The translations under genes and the position numbers were made by a program. 7,981 nucleotides of DNA, taken from Pseudomonadota bacterium (GTDB lineage: Bacteria > Pseudomonadota > Gammaproteobacteria > Pseudomonadales > Azotimanducaceae). Under the pieces are notes generated by a model. That model was not told the origin of the DNA. It saw only the letters and a list, made by a program, of their open reading frames with translations, and did not search any database. Every line of letters starts with the position of its first letter. Within the stretch, counting starts at the first letter, position 1. This document shows positions 1-6,976 of this stretch, in pieces. Location of the stretch: assembly GCA_027622495.1 (NCBI GenBank), contig JAQBYL010000183.1:1-7981 (forward strand). Direction: 5' to 3'.

Positions 1-1279
1 TTGGATCCAGGCCGACCTTCTTCAGGTATTCGCCTGCCAGATCATACCTTTCGTTGGCATTGCTGCCGATGCCATGGGTCGCCATGGGCTCGGTCAGGAT
101 CGAGCCAATCGACAGACGCGGGTTCAAAGAAGACTGCGGGTCCTGAAAGACGATCTGCAGGTCTTTACGGAAAGGTTTAAATGCGCGTCGATCAAGCGTT
201 GCAAGATCGGTGTTCTGATAGATTGCCGAACCAGCGGTAGGTCGGATGAGACCGAGCAACGCCCGACCGAATGTTGTCTTGCCTGACCCTGATTCGCCCA
301 CCAGCGCAAGCGTGCGTCCACGGGCAATATCGAGCGAAACATGGTCAACCGCTTTAACGTCACTGACATGGCGCTGCAGCACACCGCTCCTGACAGGAAA
401 GTACACACAAAGATCGCGAACGCTGATGAGCGCCTGTTCATCTTTGGCCGGTGACTTGCTCAAGCGCTTGAGGTTACCCGGTAAGGCGGCCAGCAACTCC
501 CGGGTATAAGCATGCGCGGGGGCCGACAGAACCTGATGACGTTCACCACTTTCGACGATACGACCTTTCTGCATGACGATCACACGGTCAGCGATTTCCG
601 AAACCACACTCAGATCGTGGGTGATGAACAGCATGGCGGTCTTGTGCTGGCGCTGCAGTTGCGCCATCAGTTTGAGGATCTGTGCCTGTATGGTCACATC
701 CAGGGCCGTAGTCGGTTCATCGGCGATCAGCAGATCCGGTTCACAGGCGAGCGCCATGGCAATCATCACCCGCTGCCGCTGACCGCCAGACAGCCGGTGC
801 GGATACTCCTCGAGCCGTCGCTCTGGTTCCGGCATCTCCACCTGGGTAAGCAACTCAAGCGCGCGGGCTCGTGCGGCGTCGCCCACCAGCCCAAGATGCA
901 ACTCCAGCGGTTCCATCAGTTGTTCGCCGATGGTCAGCACCGGGTTCAGACAGGTCATGGGTTCCTGAAAAATCATCGATATGCGTGCGCCACGAATGCT
1001 CCGCAGCAGACTCTCTGGCGCGTTGAGCAGCATGACCTGACCATCGCCCACGGCAGTGTCCACGTTCAAACCGATGGTTCCTGATGGGTGCGAGGCTGAA
1101 TCCGGCAGCAGACCCAGGATCGATAGACCGGTAACGCTTTTGCCCGATCCGGATTCACCCACCAGGCAGACTGTTTCGCCCGGGCGGATGCTGAACGAAA
1201 CATCATCCACCGCTACCAGATCTTCATGCTGACCACGAAACTTTGTCACAAGATGTTCAACACGCAGCAGATCGGTCAC
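1..1279 (-). CDS. Fused double-domain peptide ABC transporter ATP-binding protein (partial, C-terminus off the left edge)
   Basis: This is the energy-coupling subunit of the peptide importer. It hydrolyses ATP on the cytoplasmic face of the two permeases. The frame is open from a GTG start to the window edge (426 codons) and has two ABC domains in one chain, as in YejF-type proteins. Domain 1 is complete: Walker A GESGSGKS (residues 41-48), Q-loop FQEP (Q105), signature LSGGQRQR (from L163), Walker B LLIADEP (D187, E188) and switch His in ITHDLS (H221). A linker with the oligopeptide-ATPase-like segment around APAHAYTRELLAALP follows. Domain 2 has Walker A GESGSGKTT (from residue 328) and Q-loop FQDP (Q379), then is cut at VGLDP just before its signature motif. 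The GTG overlaps the upstream permease stop (GTGA), which implies translational coupling and fixes the start. The family is certain; the substrate (di-/oligopeptide or other) is inferred from the neighbours. Confidence 0.93.
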   Translation of the reverse strand, partial: MTDLLRVEHLVTKFRGQHEDLVAVDDVSFSIRPGETVCLVGESGSGKSVTGLSILGLLPDSASHPSGTIGLNVDTAVGDGQVMLLNAPESLLRSIRGARISMIFQEPMTCLNPVLTIGEQLMEPLELHLGLVGDAARARALELLTQVEMPEPERRLEEYPHRLSGGQRQRVMIAMALACEPDLLIADEPTTALDVTIQAQILKLMAQLQRQHKTAMLFITHDLSVVSEIADRVIVMQKGRIVESGERHQVLSAPAHAYTRELLAALPGNLKRLSKSPAKDEQALISVRDLCVYFPVRSGVLQRHVSDVKAVDHVSLDIARGRTLALVGESGSGKTTFGRALLGLIRPTAGSAIYQNTDLATLDRRAFKPFRKDLQIVFQDPQSSLNPRLSIGSILTEPMATHGIGSNANERYDLAGEYLKKVGLDP

Positions 1280-2466
1280 GGCTTGTGCTCCAGGTGCGGA
1301 TCGATTGCATCGCGAAGGGCTTCGCCGATCAGGTTGTAGGCAAACACCGTGAAGAAAATGGCGAGACCCGGGTAGGTGGCAAGCCACAGCGCGAACGATC
1401 CACTGGGTCCAACAGCCTGATTCAACATGCCGCCCCAACTCGGCTCGTCGATCAGACCCAACCCCAGAAAGCTCAAGGTAGCCTCCGCCAGAATGGCCGA
1501 TGCAATACCAAAACTCGCCGCAACCAGAAGCGGTGCGACCCCGTTGGGTAACATGTGACGGAACAACACCGACCACAGCGGCAGACCACAGGCTTGGGCT
1601 GCCTGCACATAATCCAGGTGCCGCAGCTTGAGAAATTCTGCGCGAAGATAACGCGCATAGCCGGGCCACGAGGTGAGACCGATCACCACCATGATCAGAT
1701 AGATATTGCGGCCAAAAAAGGCAACCACGGTGAGCAGCAGAAAAAGCTGCGGGATGGATTCGAATATTTCCAGCAGGCGCATCATCACGATGTCCATCCA
1801 GCCACCAAAGAAGCCCATCACCCCTCCGTAGAGGATGCCGAGCCCGAGCGCGATGCCGGTGGCCACCAGACCAATGCCAAGTGCAATGCGACAGGCGTGG
1901 ATCATTCTGCTCAACACATCTGCCCCATCTTCATCGGTGCCGAACCAGTGAACCGAGTCTGGTGGTGCGAGTGGTGCAGGCTGGTCGCGCGAGCGATCAG
2001 TGGGTGAATAGGGGATAGGTGCGAATATTGCGCTTTCGATCTTTCCATCGGCCAGACCAACACGATACTGATCAAAAATAATTGCCTTTGGGGGCTGAAC
2101 AAACTCCTGTCCAAGCAGACTGGTTAGCGCGCAGACACCCAGGACAATCAACAGCAACCGACCCGGTCCAAACCGTTTGCGTAACCGTACACTGACACAC
2201 ACCATCACAAAACCAGCCAGCAGTGTCACGTCGAGCCAGTCCAGATGCGTGAGCAGCGGACTCATCCACTGCCCGTCCACCAACATGAGATAAGGATGGG
2301 AATTGGCAATAAACGGTGCAAACACGGCAAGCAGCGCCACACTGCCAACCCAGGCAAACCCGATCCGCGCACCCACCTGTGAGAGCGTGTCACGCATGAC
2401 CCTTCGGGCATAAGTCTGTGGTGCGGTGGTGAGGATGGCGGAGGTGTTGATGGCCTGCTCACTCAT
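1276..2466 (-). CDS. Peptide ABC transporter permease, DppC/OppC type
   Basis: This is an inner-membrane permease that pairs with the DppB-type subunit to form the translocation channel. The protein has 396 residues, long for a family usually near 300. TM1 is about residues 35-55. The conserved DppC entry motif HWFGTDEDGADVLSRMI (173-189) precedes the core transmembrane domain with helices near 195-220, 230-250, 254-270, 311-335 and 363-383. The cytoplasmic EAA-type coupling loop is YVQAAQACGLPLWSVLFRHM (286-305), followed by the family-typical LAEATLSFLGLGL. Between TM1 and the entry motif lies an extra block with two more hydrophobic segments (about 78-97 and 102-119) and a presumably periplasmic stretch (120-172). 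The ATG overlaps the stop of the upstream permease (ATGA), and its own stop overlaps the ATPase start (GTGA), so all three are probably coupled. Confidence 0.95.
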   Translation of the reverse strand: MSEQAINTSAILTTAPQTYARRVMRDTLSQVGARIGFAWVGSVALLAVFAPFIANSHPYLMLVDGQWMSPLLTHLDWLDVTLLAGFVMVCVSVRLRKRFGPGRLLLIVLGVCALTSLLGQEFVQPPKAIIFDQYRVGLADGKIESAIFAPIPYSPTDRSRDQPAPLAPPDSVHWFGTDEDGADVLSRMIHACRIALGIGLVATGIALGLGILYGGVMGFFGGWMDIVMMRLLEIFESIPQLFLLLTVVAFFGRNIYLIMVVIGLTSWPGYARYLRAEFLKLRHLDYVQAAQACGLPLWSVLFRHMLPNGVAPLLVAASFGIASAILAEATLSFLGLGLIDEPSWGGMLNQAVGPSGSFALWLATYPGLAIFFTVFAYNLIGEALRDAIDPHLEHKP

Positions 2467-3530
2467 TCAAAACTCACCCGCGGATCAGCCACCGCGTAGC
2501 AGATGTCCACAATCAGGTACGAGATCAGGGTCATCAGCGCGGTGATCAGAGTTATCGAAAGAACCACTTCGCGATCACGAAGCTGAACGGCTTCCACTAC
2601 CAACCGACCCATTCCATCGATGGAAAATATTGACTCCACAATCACCGATCCCACCAGCAATCCCGGCAGAATGGAGGCAGCGACTGTGATCAGCGGTAAC
2701 AGACTGTTGCGGAAAACATGGCGCCACAGCACCCCGCTTTCTGACACTCCTTTGGCGCGCGCCGTTCGCGCATAGTCGGTCTGCAGGTTTTCCAGCACCG
2801 CGGAACGTGTGAGCTTGGTTAAAAATGCGAAGCCCGTGTAGGTGAGGCAGATCACCGGCAACACCAGGTGCCACAGAACATCCAGCAGATAACCACGCTG
2901 CCAGCCGGTGTCGCCGGTAAATGGCAGAAATGTCCAGCGGTCAGCCCGCAGACTTTCGAGCCCCGAGGTGGGGAAGAGATGCAGATATTCTTCGCTCGCC
3001 AGCAGGCCGATCAGCAACATCCAGATTACCGGGATTGACCATAGCGCCAGGTTAGCGGTGCTGATCCCCACATCCAGCGCGCGTCCGCGAAAGCGTGCGG
3101 TGTACACCCCCATCACGATCGACATGACAAACACGATCGGCAACGACAGTGCGTTCATCAACAGGGTGATCGGTAAGGCTGCCGCCACCAGGTCGGTGAC
3201 AGGTCGGTTCTTGGCGAAGCTCATCCCCAGATCAGGTGCTTTAAAACCAAACCCGTCTGGCTGGTTGTCAGCATCCGTTCTGAACCCCACCGGTGAAACC
3301 CGATTGAGCCAGCGCAGGTACTGGGTAGGGAGCGATTCATTCAAGCCATAACGCTGGTTCAGATAGGCTTCCATGGCGGCCCGTTCCTCCGGCCGCATAT
3401 CACCAGATCGGGTTAACAAGCTGGCGCCAACACCACCAGGCGCCATCGCCATGATGGCAAAGACCATCACCGTGATTCCAAGCAGGGTCGGCAGAATCAG
3501 CAGCAGGCGCCGGATGACATAGGTCAGCAT
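2463..3530 (-). CDS. Peptide ABC transporter permease, DppB/OppB type
   Basis: This is an inner-membrane channel subunit of the peptide importer. Its 355 residues are ordinary for the family. It starts with the classic DppB N-terminus: YVIRRLLLILPTLLGITV then an Ala-Pro-Gly motif (TM1 about 9-28). A periplasmic loop has the family pattern RYGLNESLPTQYLRWL (60-75) and DLGMSF (100-105) before the core TM domain. Helices lie near 118-142, 155-178, 218-240, 276-298 and 322-345. The EAA coupling loop is YARTARAKGVSESGVLWRHV (253-272), the site that docks on the ATPase. It is followed by the typical LLVGSVIVESIF and a C-terminal DPRVSFE. It starts 22 nt after the binding-protein stop and overlaps the next permease by 4 nt. 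No strong Shine-Dalgarno is visible, so it may depend on translation of the upstream gene. Confidence 0.95.
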   Translation of the reverse strand: MLTYVIRRLLLILPTLLGITVMVFAIMAMAPGGVGASLLTRSGDMRPEERAAMEAYLNQRYGLNESLPTQYLRWLNRVSPVGFRTDADNQPDGFGFKAPDLGMSFAKNRPVTDLVAAALPITLLMNALSLPIVFVMSIVMGVYTARFRGRALDVGISTANLALWSIPVIWMLLIGLLASEEYLHLFPTSGLESLRADRWTFLPFTGDTGWQRGYLLDVLWHLVLPVICLTYTGFAFLTKLTRSAVLENLQTDYARTARAKGVSESGVLWRHVFRNSLLPLITVAASILPGLLVGSVIVESIFSIDGMGRLVVEAVQLRDREVVLSITLITALMTLISYLIVDICYAVADPRVSFE

Positions 3531-3552
3531 CTGGGATACCGGGTCAGATCAA

Positions 3553-5424
3553 TCAACGCGAGTATTTCTGTTGCCCGCTTGGCACATACCACTCCATGGG
3601 CATGCTCCACAGACCGCCTGTATTCAGACCCGCCCGCTCGACTTTAACGTTCTGAATTCTTCTGTCGGAAAACACCAGCGACTTGGATCGAAACAGATAG
3701 GTATAGGGTTGCTCACGCCACAACAATGCATGCACTTGGTGCCACAACGGCATACGCAGGTCTTCGTTCATCTCGCGGCGGGCATTTTCGATCAGACCAT
3801 CCAGCTCTGGATTCTTGTAGTTGATGAAGTTATCACCGCCAGGTTCGGTCTGTGAGGAGTGCATGTTCTGGTAAACATCGATTTCAAAGTCGCCAGTCCA
3901 ACCGAGCGAGATCGCGTCGAAGTCCTTGTTATTGAGCGCGGTGATGAGAACCGGCCAGTCCACCGGGTTTGGCTCCATCAACACACCAGCCTTTACGTAC
4001 AGATCTTTTAACAGCAACACCACCCGTTTGTAGTTGTCGCTACCAGAGGGGTAGGTGATCTTGAAGCTCAGTGGCACACCCTGCTCTGATTCAACCACAC
4101 CGTCACGATCTCGATCGATGTAGCCTGCTTCTGCCAGCAGGGATTTCGCTTTGGCCACATCGAATTGCCTTGTGACAAGGTTGGGGTTGGCCTGTTTGCC
4201 AAGCGGATTGAATGGACCATTTGCTACCAGCGCATAGCCCATCAGTATTTCATCGACAATTCTCTGACGATCGGTCAGGTAGGTCATCGCTTCGCGGACA
4301 CGCCGGTCTGCAAACGGGGTTGCCGAACCGCTGCGCAGCTGGTTCCAGGCAATGTAGATATAGCCGCCACGCGGATCGTAGTACTCAAATGGCTGCGCGC
4401 CGCTTGTGACTGCCTCGTCCTGCACCAGATCGCGATACTCGAGCGGCCGGGCGGTATAAACATCGATCCCGCCGTTTTTGAATTCCGTCAGTTGTGCGGC
4501 ATCAACCTGAATGGATTTCCAGATCCGTCGCTCAAAAGGTGCCGACACCCAGCCCCAGTAGCGTTCATTGCGAACCAGTTCAATCAGATCGCCCGGTTTC
4601 CAGTCGGTGGGTGAAACCATTCGGTATGGTCCGGATCCCAGCAACAGACCGGTGGAGCGGTTGAATTCTTCCGCTGTGGCCACACTTTCGAGATATTTCC
4701 CGTAGAAATGCTCCGGCAGAATCGCCATCAGACCGGCGATCTGAAATGATTCAAAGTAAGGTTCAGCAAACTGGAAGGTGACATCCCTTCCGTTACTTTC
4801 AACGCTTGTAATCCGTGAGTAGTAAGAGCGATCTCTTGGCGCAGCGATCTTCTCATCCATCATGAAGTGCCAGCTGAACGCAACGTCCTGGGCGGTCAGC
4901 GGCTGCCCGTCGGAAAACACCAGGCCCTCGCGAACCGTGAAGGTGATCGACAAACCGTCATCGGATATCGACCATTTTTCGGCGACCAGTGGTAACCATT
5001 CAAGCGTCGCGGGATCCCGGGTGATCAGCGTGTCGATCACCCAGCGCTGAACATTGGATGAGTAAGTATCACCGGATAGAAACGGCGTAAGGGTTGGCAC
5101 TTGTGAAGGGAAGCTGCTGATCAGCCAGTCACCGCGTGCGTAGTCTGCGGCCCGGGATGCATCATCAGCCCGCGCAAACGCCTGCCAGTCAGCAGGCAGG
5201 GTTTGCGAATCAGCCTCGCTGACCGGACCAGATAAAACCGCGCCACGTTGAATCTGACGACGCAGATCCGCGATGTCGCGTGTCTGTTCGTCGATCTTGT
5301 CCTGGGTCTGTGCAATGAAATGCCATTGCCGATCGATCTGAAACATGGCGAGCCAGATGCTCACCAGAATGGCGAGCATAAAGGTGTACAGAATCAGATC
5401 GCGTTTTTGAAAGCGTTGGATCAA
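3553..5424 (-). CDS. Family-5 extracytoplasmic solute (peptide) binding protein, apparently membrane-anchored
   Basis: This is the receptor of the importer, binding peptides or a similar solute outside the inner membrane and delivering it to the permeases. Its 623 residues are a little long for SBP_bac_5. The fold signature is around 151-185 (WSISDDGLSITFTVREG, then VFSDGQPLTAQDVAFSW), and a C-terminal lobe with YIYIAWNQ, RRVREAMTYLTDR and PYTYLFRS is typical. An EF-hand-like DRDRDG sits at 437-442. The N-terminus is odd: basic QRFQKR, one hydrophobic segment (about 11-28), no lipobox Cys and no clear cleavage site. A charged, heptad-like stretch (about 33-60, QDKIDEQTRDIADLRRQI) follows, so an uncleaved anchor with a coiled-coil stalk is inferred. 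The start is TTG: an in-frame stop lies just upstream, and the first ATG (residue 16) would cut into the hydrophobic segment. It is the first gene of the operon. Confidence 0.93.
   Translation of the reverse strand: MIQRFQKRDLILYTFMLAILVSIWLAMFQIDRQWHFIAQTQDKIDEQTRDIADLRRQIQRGAVLSGPVSEADSQTLPADWQAFARADDASRAADYARGDWLISSFPSQVPTLTPFLSGDTYSSNVQRWVIDTLITRDPATLEWLPLVAEKWSISDDGLSITFTVREGLVFSDGQPLTAQDVAFSWHFMMDEKIAAPRDRSYYSRITSVESNGRDVTFQFAEPYFESFQIAGLMAILPEHFYGKYLESVATAEEFNRSTGLLLGSGPYRMVSPTDWKPGDLIELVRNERYWGWVSAPFERRIWKSIQVDAAQLTEFKNGGIDVYTARPLEYRDLVQDEAVTSGAQPFEYYDPRGGYIYIAWNQLRSGSATPFADRRVREAMTYLTDRQRIVDEILMGYALVANGPFNPLGKQANPNLVTRQFDVAKAKSLLAEAGYIDRDRDGVVESEQGVPLSFKITYPSGSDNYKRVVLLLKDLYVKAGVLMEPNPVDWPVLITALNNKDFDAISLGWTGDFEIDVYQNMHSSQTEPGGDNFINYKNPELDGLIENARREMNEDLRMPLWHQVHALLWREQPYTYLFRSKSLVFSDRRIQNVKVERAGLNTGGLWSMPMEWYVPSGQQKYSR
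5422..5424 (-). promoter_or_regulatory. TTG start codon of the binding-protein gene
   Basis: The only plausible initiator upstream of the hydrophobic anchor is TTG. An in-frame TAG lies four codons before it, with no ATG or GTG between. No clear Shine-Dalgarno is seen (the preceding bases read CGTAGCTCATAGAT). The next in-frame ATG (5377-5379) would remove the basic N-terminus and part of the helix. A weak start at the head of a transporter operon may limit expression; this is inference. Confidence 0.55.
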
Positions 5425-5474
5425 ATCTATGAGCTACGTAAAAAAAACAGCGGCCAAGTGTAGCGTACTGCAGC

Positions 5475-5486
5475 GCTAGTACTAGC
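5475..5486. promoter_or_regulatory. Perfect 12-bp palindrome, possible operator
   Basis: GCTAGTACTAGC is identical on both strands. It sits in the spacer between the divergent peptide-transporter operon and the GNAT remnant, about 50 bp upstream of the binding-protein start. Its position suits a dimeric repressor or activator site. No second copy was noticed and no regulator gene is adjacent, so the role is unproven. Confidence 0.3.
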
Positions 5487-5514
5487 TTCTCTTCACACTA
5501 CGCAAAGCCTTGCA

Positions 5515-5544
5515 TTGACAGGAAAGGCCGCTCGTCCCTAGATG
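5515..5544 (+). promoter_or_regulatory. Possible sigma70 promoter for the GNAT remnant
   Basis: A perfect -35 hexamer TTGACA (5515-5520) is followed after 18 bp by a poor -10 (TAGATG, 5539-5544). The start codon of the GNAT remnant lies 29 bp further on, with GAGG at 5558-5561 as a possible ribosome binding site. The weak -10 keeps confidence low. Confidence 0.3.
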
Positions 5545-5572
5545 GGTCTCTTTCTGCGAGGTCTTGAGATTC

Positions 5573-6143
5573 ATGCTGTTCTCGGTTTTGAAAAAGCTGG
5601 GTTTGTATCTGTACTGGGTCAATACCCGTGGGCTCTGCGCGACCAGCGCTGCAGCAAACGCGTCGATACCTCCCGCGGTTGCCGGGCTATCAATTCGCAC
5701 TGTGAGTCTGGACGAGTGCATGCAGGCGGCAACAGACCCCTGTCTACAACTGCATCCCGACAAAATCACTGAGGCGTTCGACCATGGTGATATGTGCCAC
5801 ATGGCGTGCCATCCATCGAGCACCTCACATTCACCAACTGGATGTCCGTGTGCCGGCTGGATGGAGCTATGGTTACAAGGCCTTCACGAAAGGTAACTTC
5901 CGCGGTAAGGGTATCTACCCAGCCATCGCACACGCTGAGCTCGACACCTGCTCGAATCTAGGGCTGACTCGCGGTATATCGATCACCGACGTCGGCAACC
6001 GGGCCTCCGAATCAGCGGACGGCAAGCTGGGTAATGCCCGAGTTGGTCTCGCTGGTTTTGTGAAAATGGGAAAGTACCGATTCAGATTTCGCAGCCGGTC
6101 TGTCCGCAAGACCGGTTTCGATTTCATTCCTTCAACCGAATGA
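5573..6143 (+). pseudogene. GNAT-family N-acetyltransferase, frame-disrupted remnant
   Basis: Two consecutive pieces in different frames read as one protein. The first (from ATG 5573, or TTG 5564) gives VLKKLGLYLYWVNTR, LSIRTVSLDEC and LQLHPDKITEAFDHGDMCH. From about 5799 the sense continues one frame over with WRAIHRAPHIHQLDVRVPAG, then WSYGYKAFT, FRGKGIYPAI and RGISITDVGNRAS, ending VRKTGFDF before TGA at 6143. FRGKGI resembles the acetyl-CoA-binding R/Q-x-x-G-x-G/A loop of GNAT enzymes, and the NRAS / KLGNARVG region resembles the usual late GNAT segment. The junction is abrupt between DMCHM and WRAIHR, where a strand of the fold seems short. A small deletion of a length not divisible by three is therefore inferred. 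It is most likely inactive, although a sequencing indel cannot be excluded. The substrate cannot be told. Its 3' end converges on the dioxygenase gene with 29 bp between. Confidence 0.7.
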
Positions 6144-6172
6144 CAACAGTGCAAGGCTCAGACACGATCCCT

Positions 6173-6880
6173 CTAAGCTTGCTGCAGAACGATGTCGAAC
6201 GTGTATATCGGAACACCAGAGGTCGGATCAGGTGATGCACTTGCAATCAACAAACTGCGCAACTCTCGCGGTGCCTTGGCAATCTCCATATCCTGCGCGA
6301 TCAGCGGATCGCCCTCGAAGTACATCTGCGTCGTCAACGAATTCACCCCAGTACCTGAAAGCTTGAAGTGGATGTGGCGGCATCGCCAGCCATCTTCGCC
6401 CAGAAAAATCAGCGGATAGGCGCCAGGCTTGATCGTTCTGATTGCATAGCGGCCGTTCGAGTCGCTTGTAACAATTCCCTGGCCCTGAAAATCCGGATCG
6501 AGCGGGGCTGGATTTGGATCACCAGTGTGGCTGTAACGACCGTGGTGATTGGCCTGCCAGACATCCACTTCAACACCGGCGAGCGGCCTGCCATTGGTAT
6601 CCACTACCCGGCCCTGCACGCCGATCACCTCGCCAGTCGCAGATTTCTGATGCCCTTTGATCATCACCAGGTCCAGATCTGTGTCGGCCTGTTTGTGAAT
6701 CGGGTGAAAAGGGCCTTCAACCTGAGGCGGTGTCTGCGCGGCCGCCTCTGCGGCCACCTGTGCCGCCGCCCGTGCATAGGGAACACCAACCAGACCGATC
6801 CCCACCGCCAGACCGAGTTTTCTGGTGACTTCGCGACGTGTCATGCCGTTATTGCGGTGCTTCGGGATGCTGTGCTTCAT
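6173..6880 (-). CDS. Tat-exported intradiol ring-cleavage dioxygenase (protocatechuate 3,4-dioxygenase/catechol dioxygenase family)
   Basis: This is a non-haem Fe(III) enzyme that cleaves a catecholic ring between its two hydroxyls using O2. The 235 residues contain the family core GVQGRVVDTNGRPLAGVEVD (87-106) and VWQANHHGRYSH, LDPDFQGQG, TIKPGAYP and WRCRHIHFKLSG. The four iron ligands of the family are all visible: Y116 (GRY), Y155 (GAYP), H169 and H171 (HIH). The N-terminus is a twin-arginine signal: TRREVTRKLG (R15, R16), a hydrophobic stretch AVGIGLVGV and an ARA-type cleavage site near 36-38, so a periplasmic location is likely. I chose ATG 6880 rather than the longer 6961 because AAGGAG (6887-6892) lies 6 nt upstream and because it places the RR motif correctly. 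It converges on the GNAT remnant and diverges from the deazaflavin protein. The exact substrate is unknown. Confidence 0.92.
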   Translation of the reverse strand: MKHSIPKHRNNGMTRREVTRKLGLAVGIGLVGVPYARAAAQVAAEAAAQTPPQVEGPFHPIHKQADTDLDLVMIKGHQKSATGEVIGVQGRVVDTNGRPLAGVEVDVWQANHHGRYSHTGDPNPAPLDPDFQGQGIVTSDSNGRYAIRTIKPGAYPLIFLGEDGWRCRHIHFKLSGTGVNSLTTQMYFEGDPLIAQDMEIAKAPRELRSLLIASASPDPTSGVPIYTFDIVLQQA

Positions 6881-6886
6881 GGTGCG

Positions 6887-6892
6887 CTCCTT
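6887..6892 (-). promoter_or_regulatory. Shine-Dalgarno that sets the dioxygenase start
   Basis: AAGGAG read on the minus strand, 6 nt before ATG 6880. It decides against the longer in-frame ATG at 6961, whose extra 27 residues look non-coding and would bury the Tat motif. Confidence 0.75.
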
Positions 6893-6976
6893 TCTGACGT
6901 CACGGTTGCGAGGCTGCTGATCCCCCCACAACGTGCCACAATGCGCTTTTGAACACAGCAATTAAAGGGAATATCC

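Noticed and set aside
512..1084. Long plus-strand open frame of 190 codons
   Set aside because: It is the exact antisense of the fused ATPase, whose minus-strand reading has Walker A, signature, Walker B and switch motifs in order.
1555..2007. Plus-strand open frame of 150 codons
   Set aside because: It lies opposite the DppC-type permease; its His/Gln-rich composition is that of an antisense shadow with no family motif.
5482..5823. Minus-strand open frame of 113 codons next to the transporter operon
   Set aside because: It overlaps the N-terminal half of the GNAT remnant antisense, is rich in Ser/Cys and shows no recognisable domain or ribosome binding site.
6095..6115. Hairpin CCGGTCT/AGACCGG followed by a T-rich stretch, possible terminator
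   Set aside because: It lies inside the conserved C-terminal coding part of the GNAT remnant (SVRKTG), the stem is only 7 bp and the following bases are not a clean T-run.
6895..6902. TGACGTCA palindrome upstream of the dioxygenase
   Set aside because: Eight bases is short, it lies right beside the Shine-Dalgarno, and there is no second copy; chance is a sufficient explanation.
6368..6952. Plus-strand open frame of 194 codons
   Set aside because: It is antisense to the dioxygenase, which has a good ribosome binding site, a Tat signal and all iron ligands.
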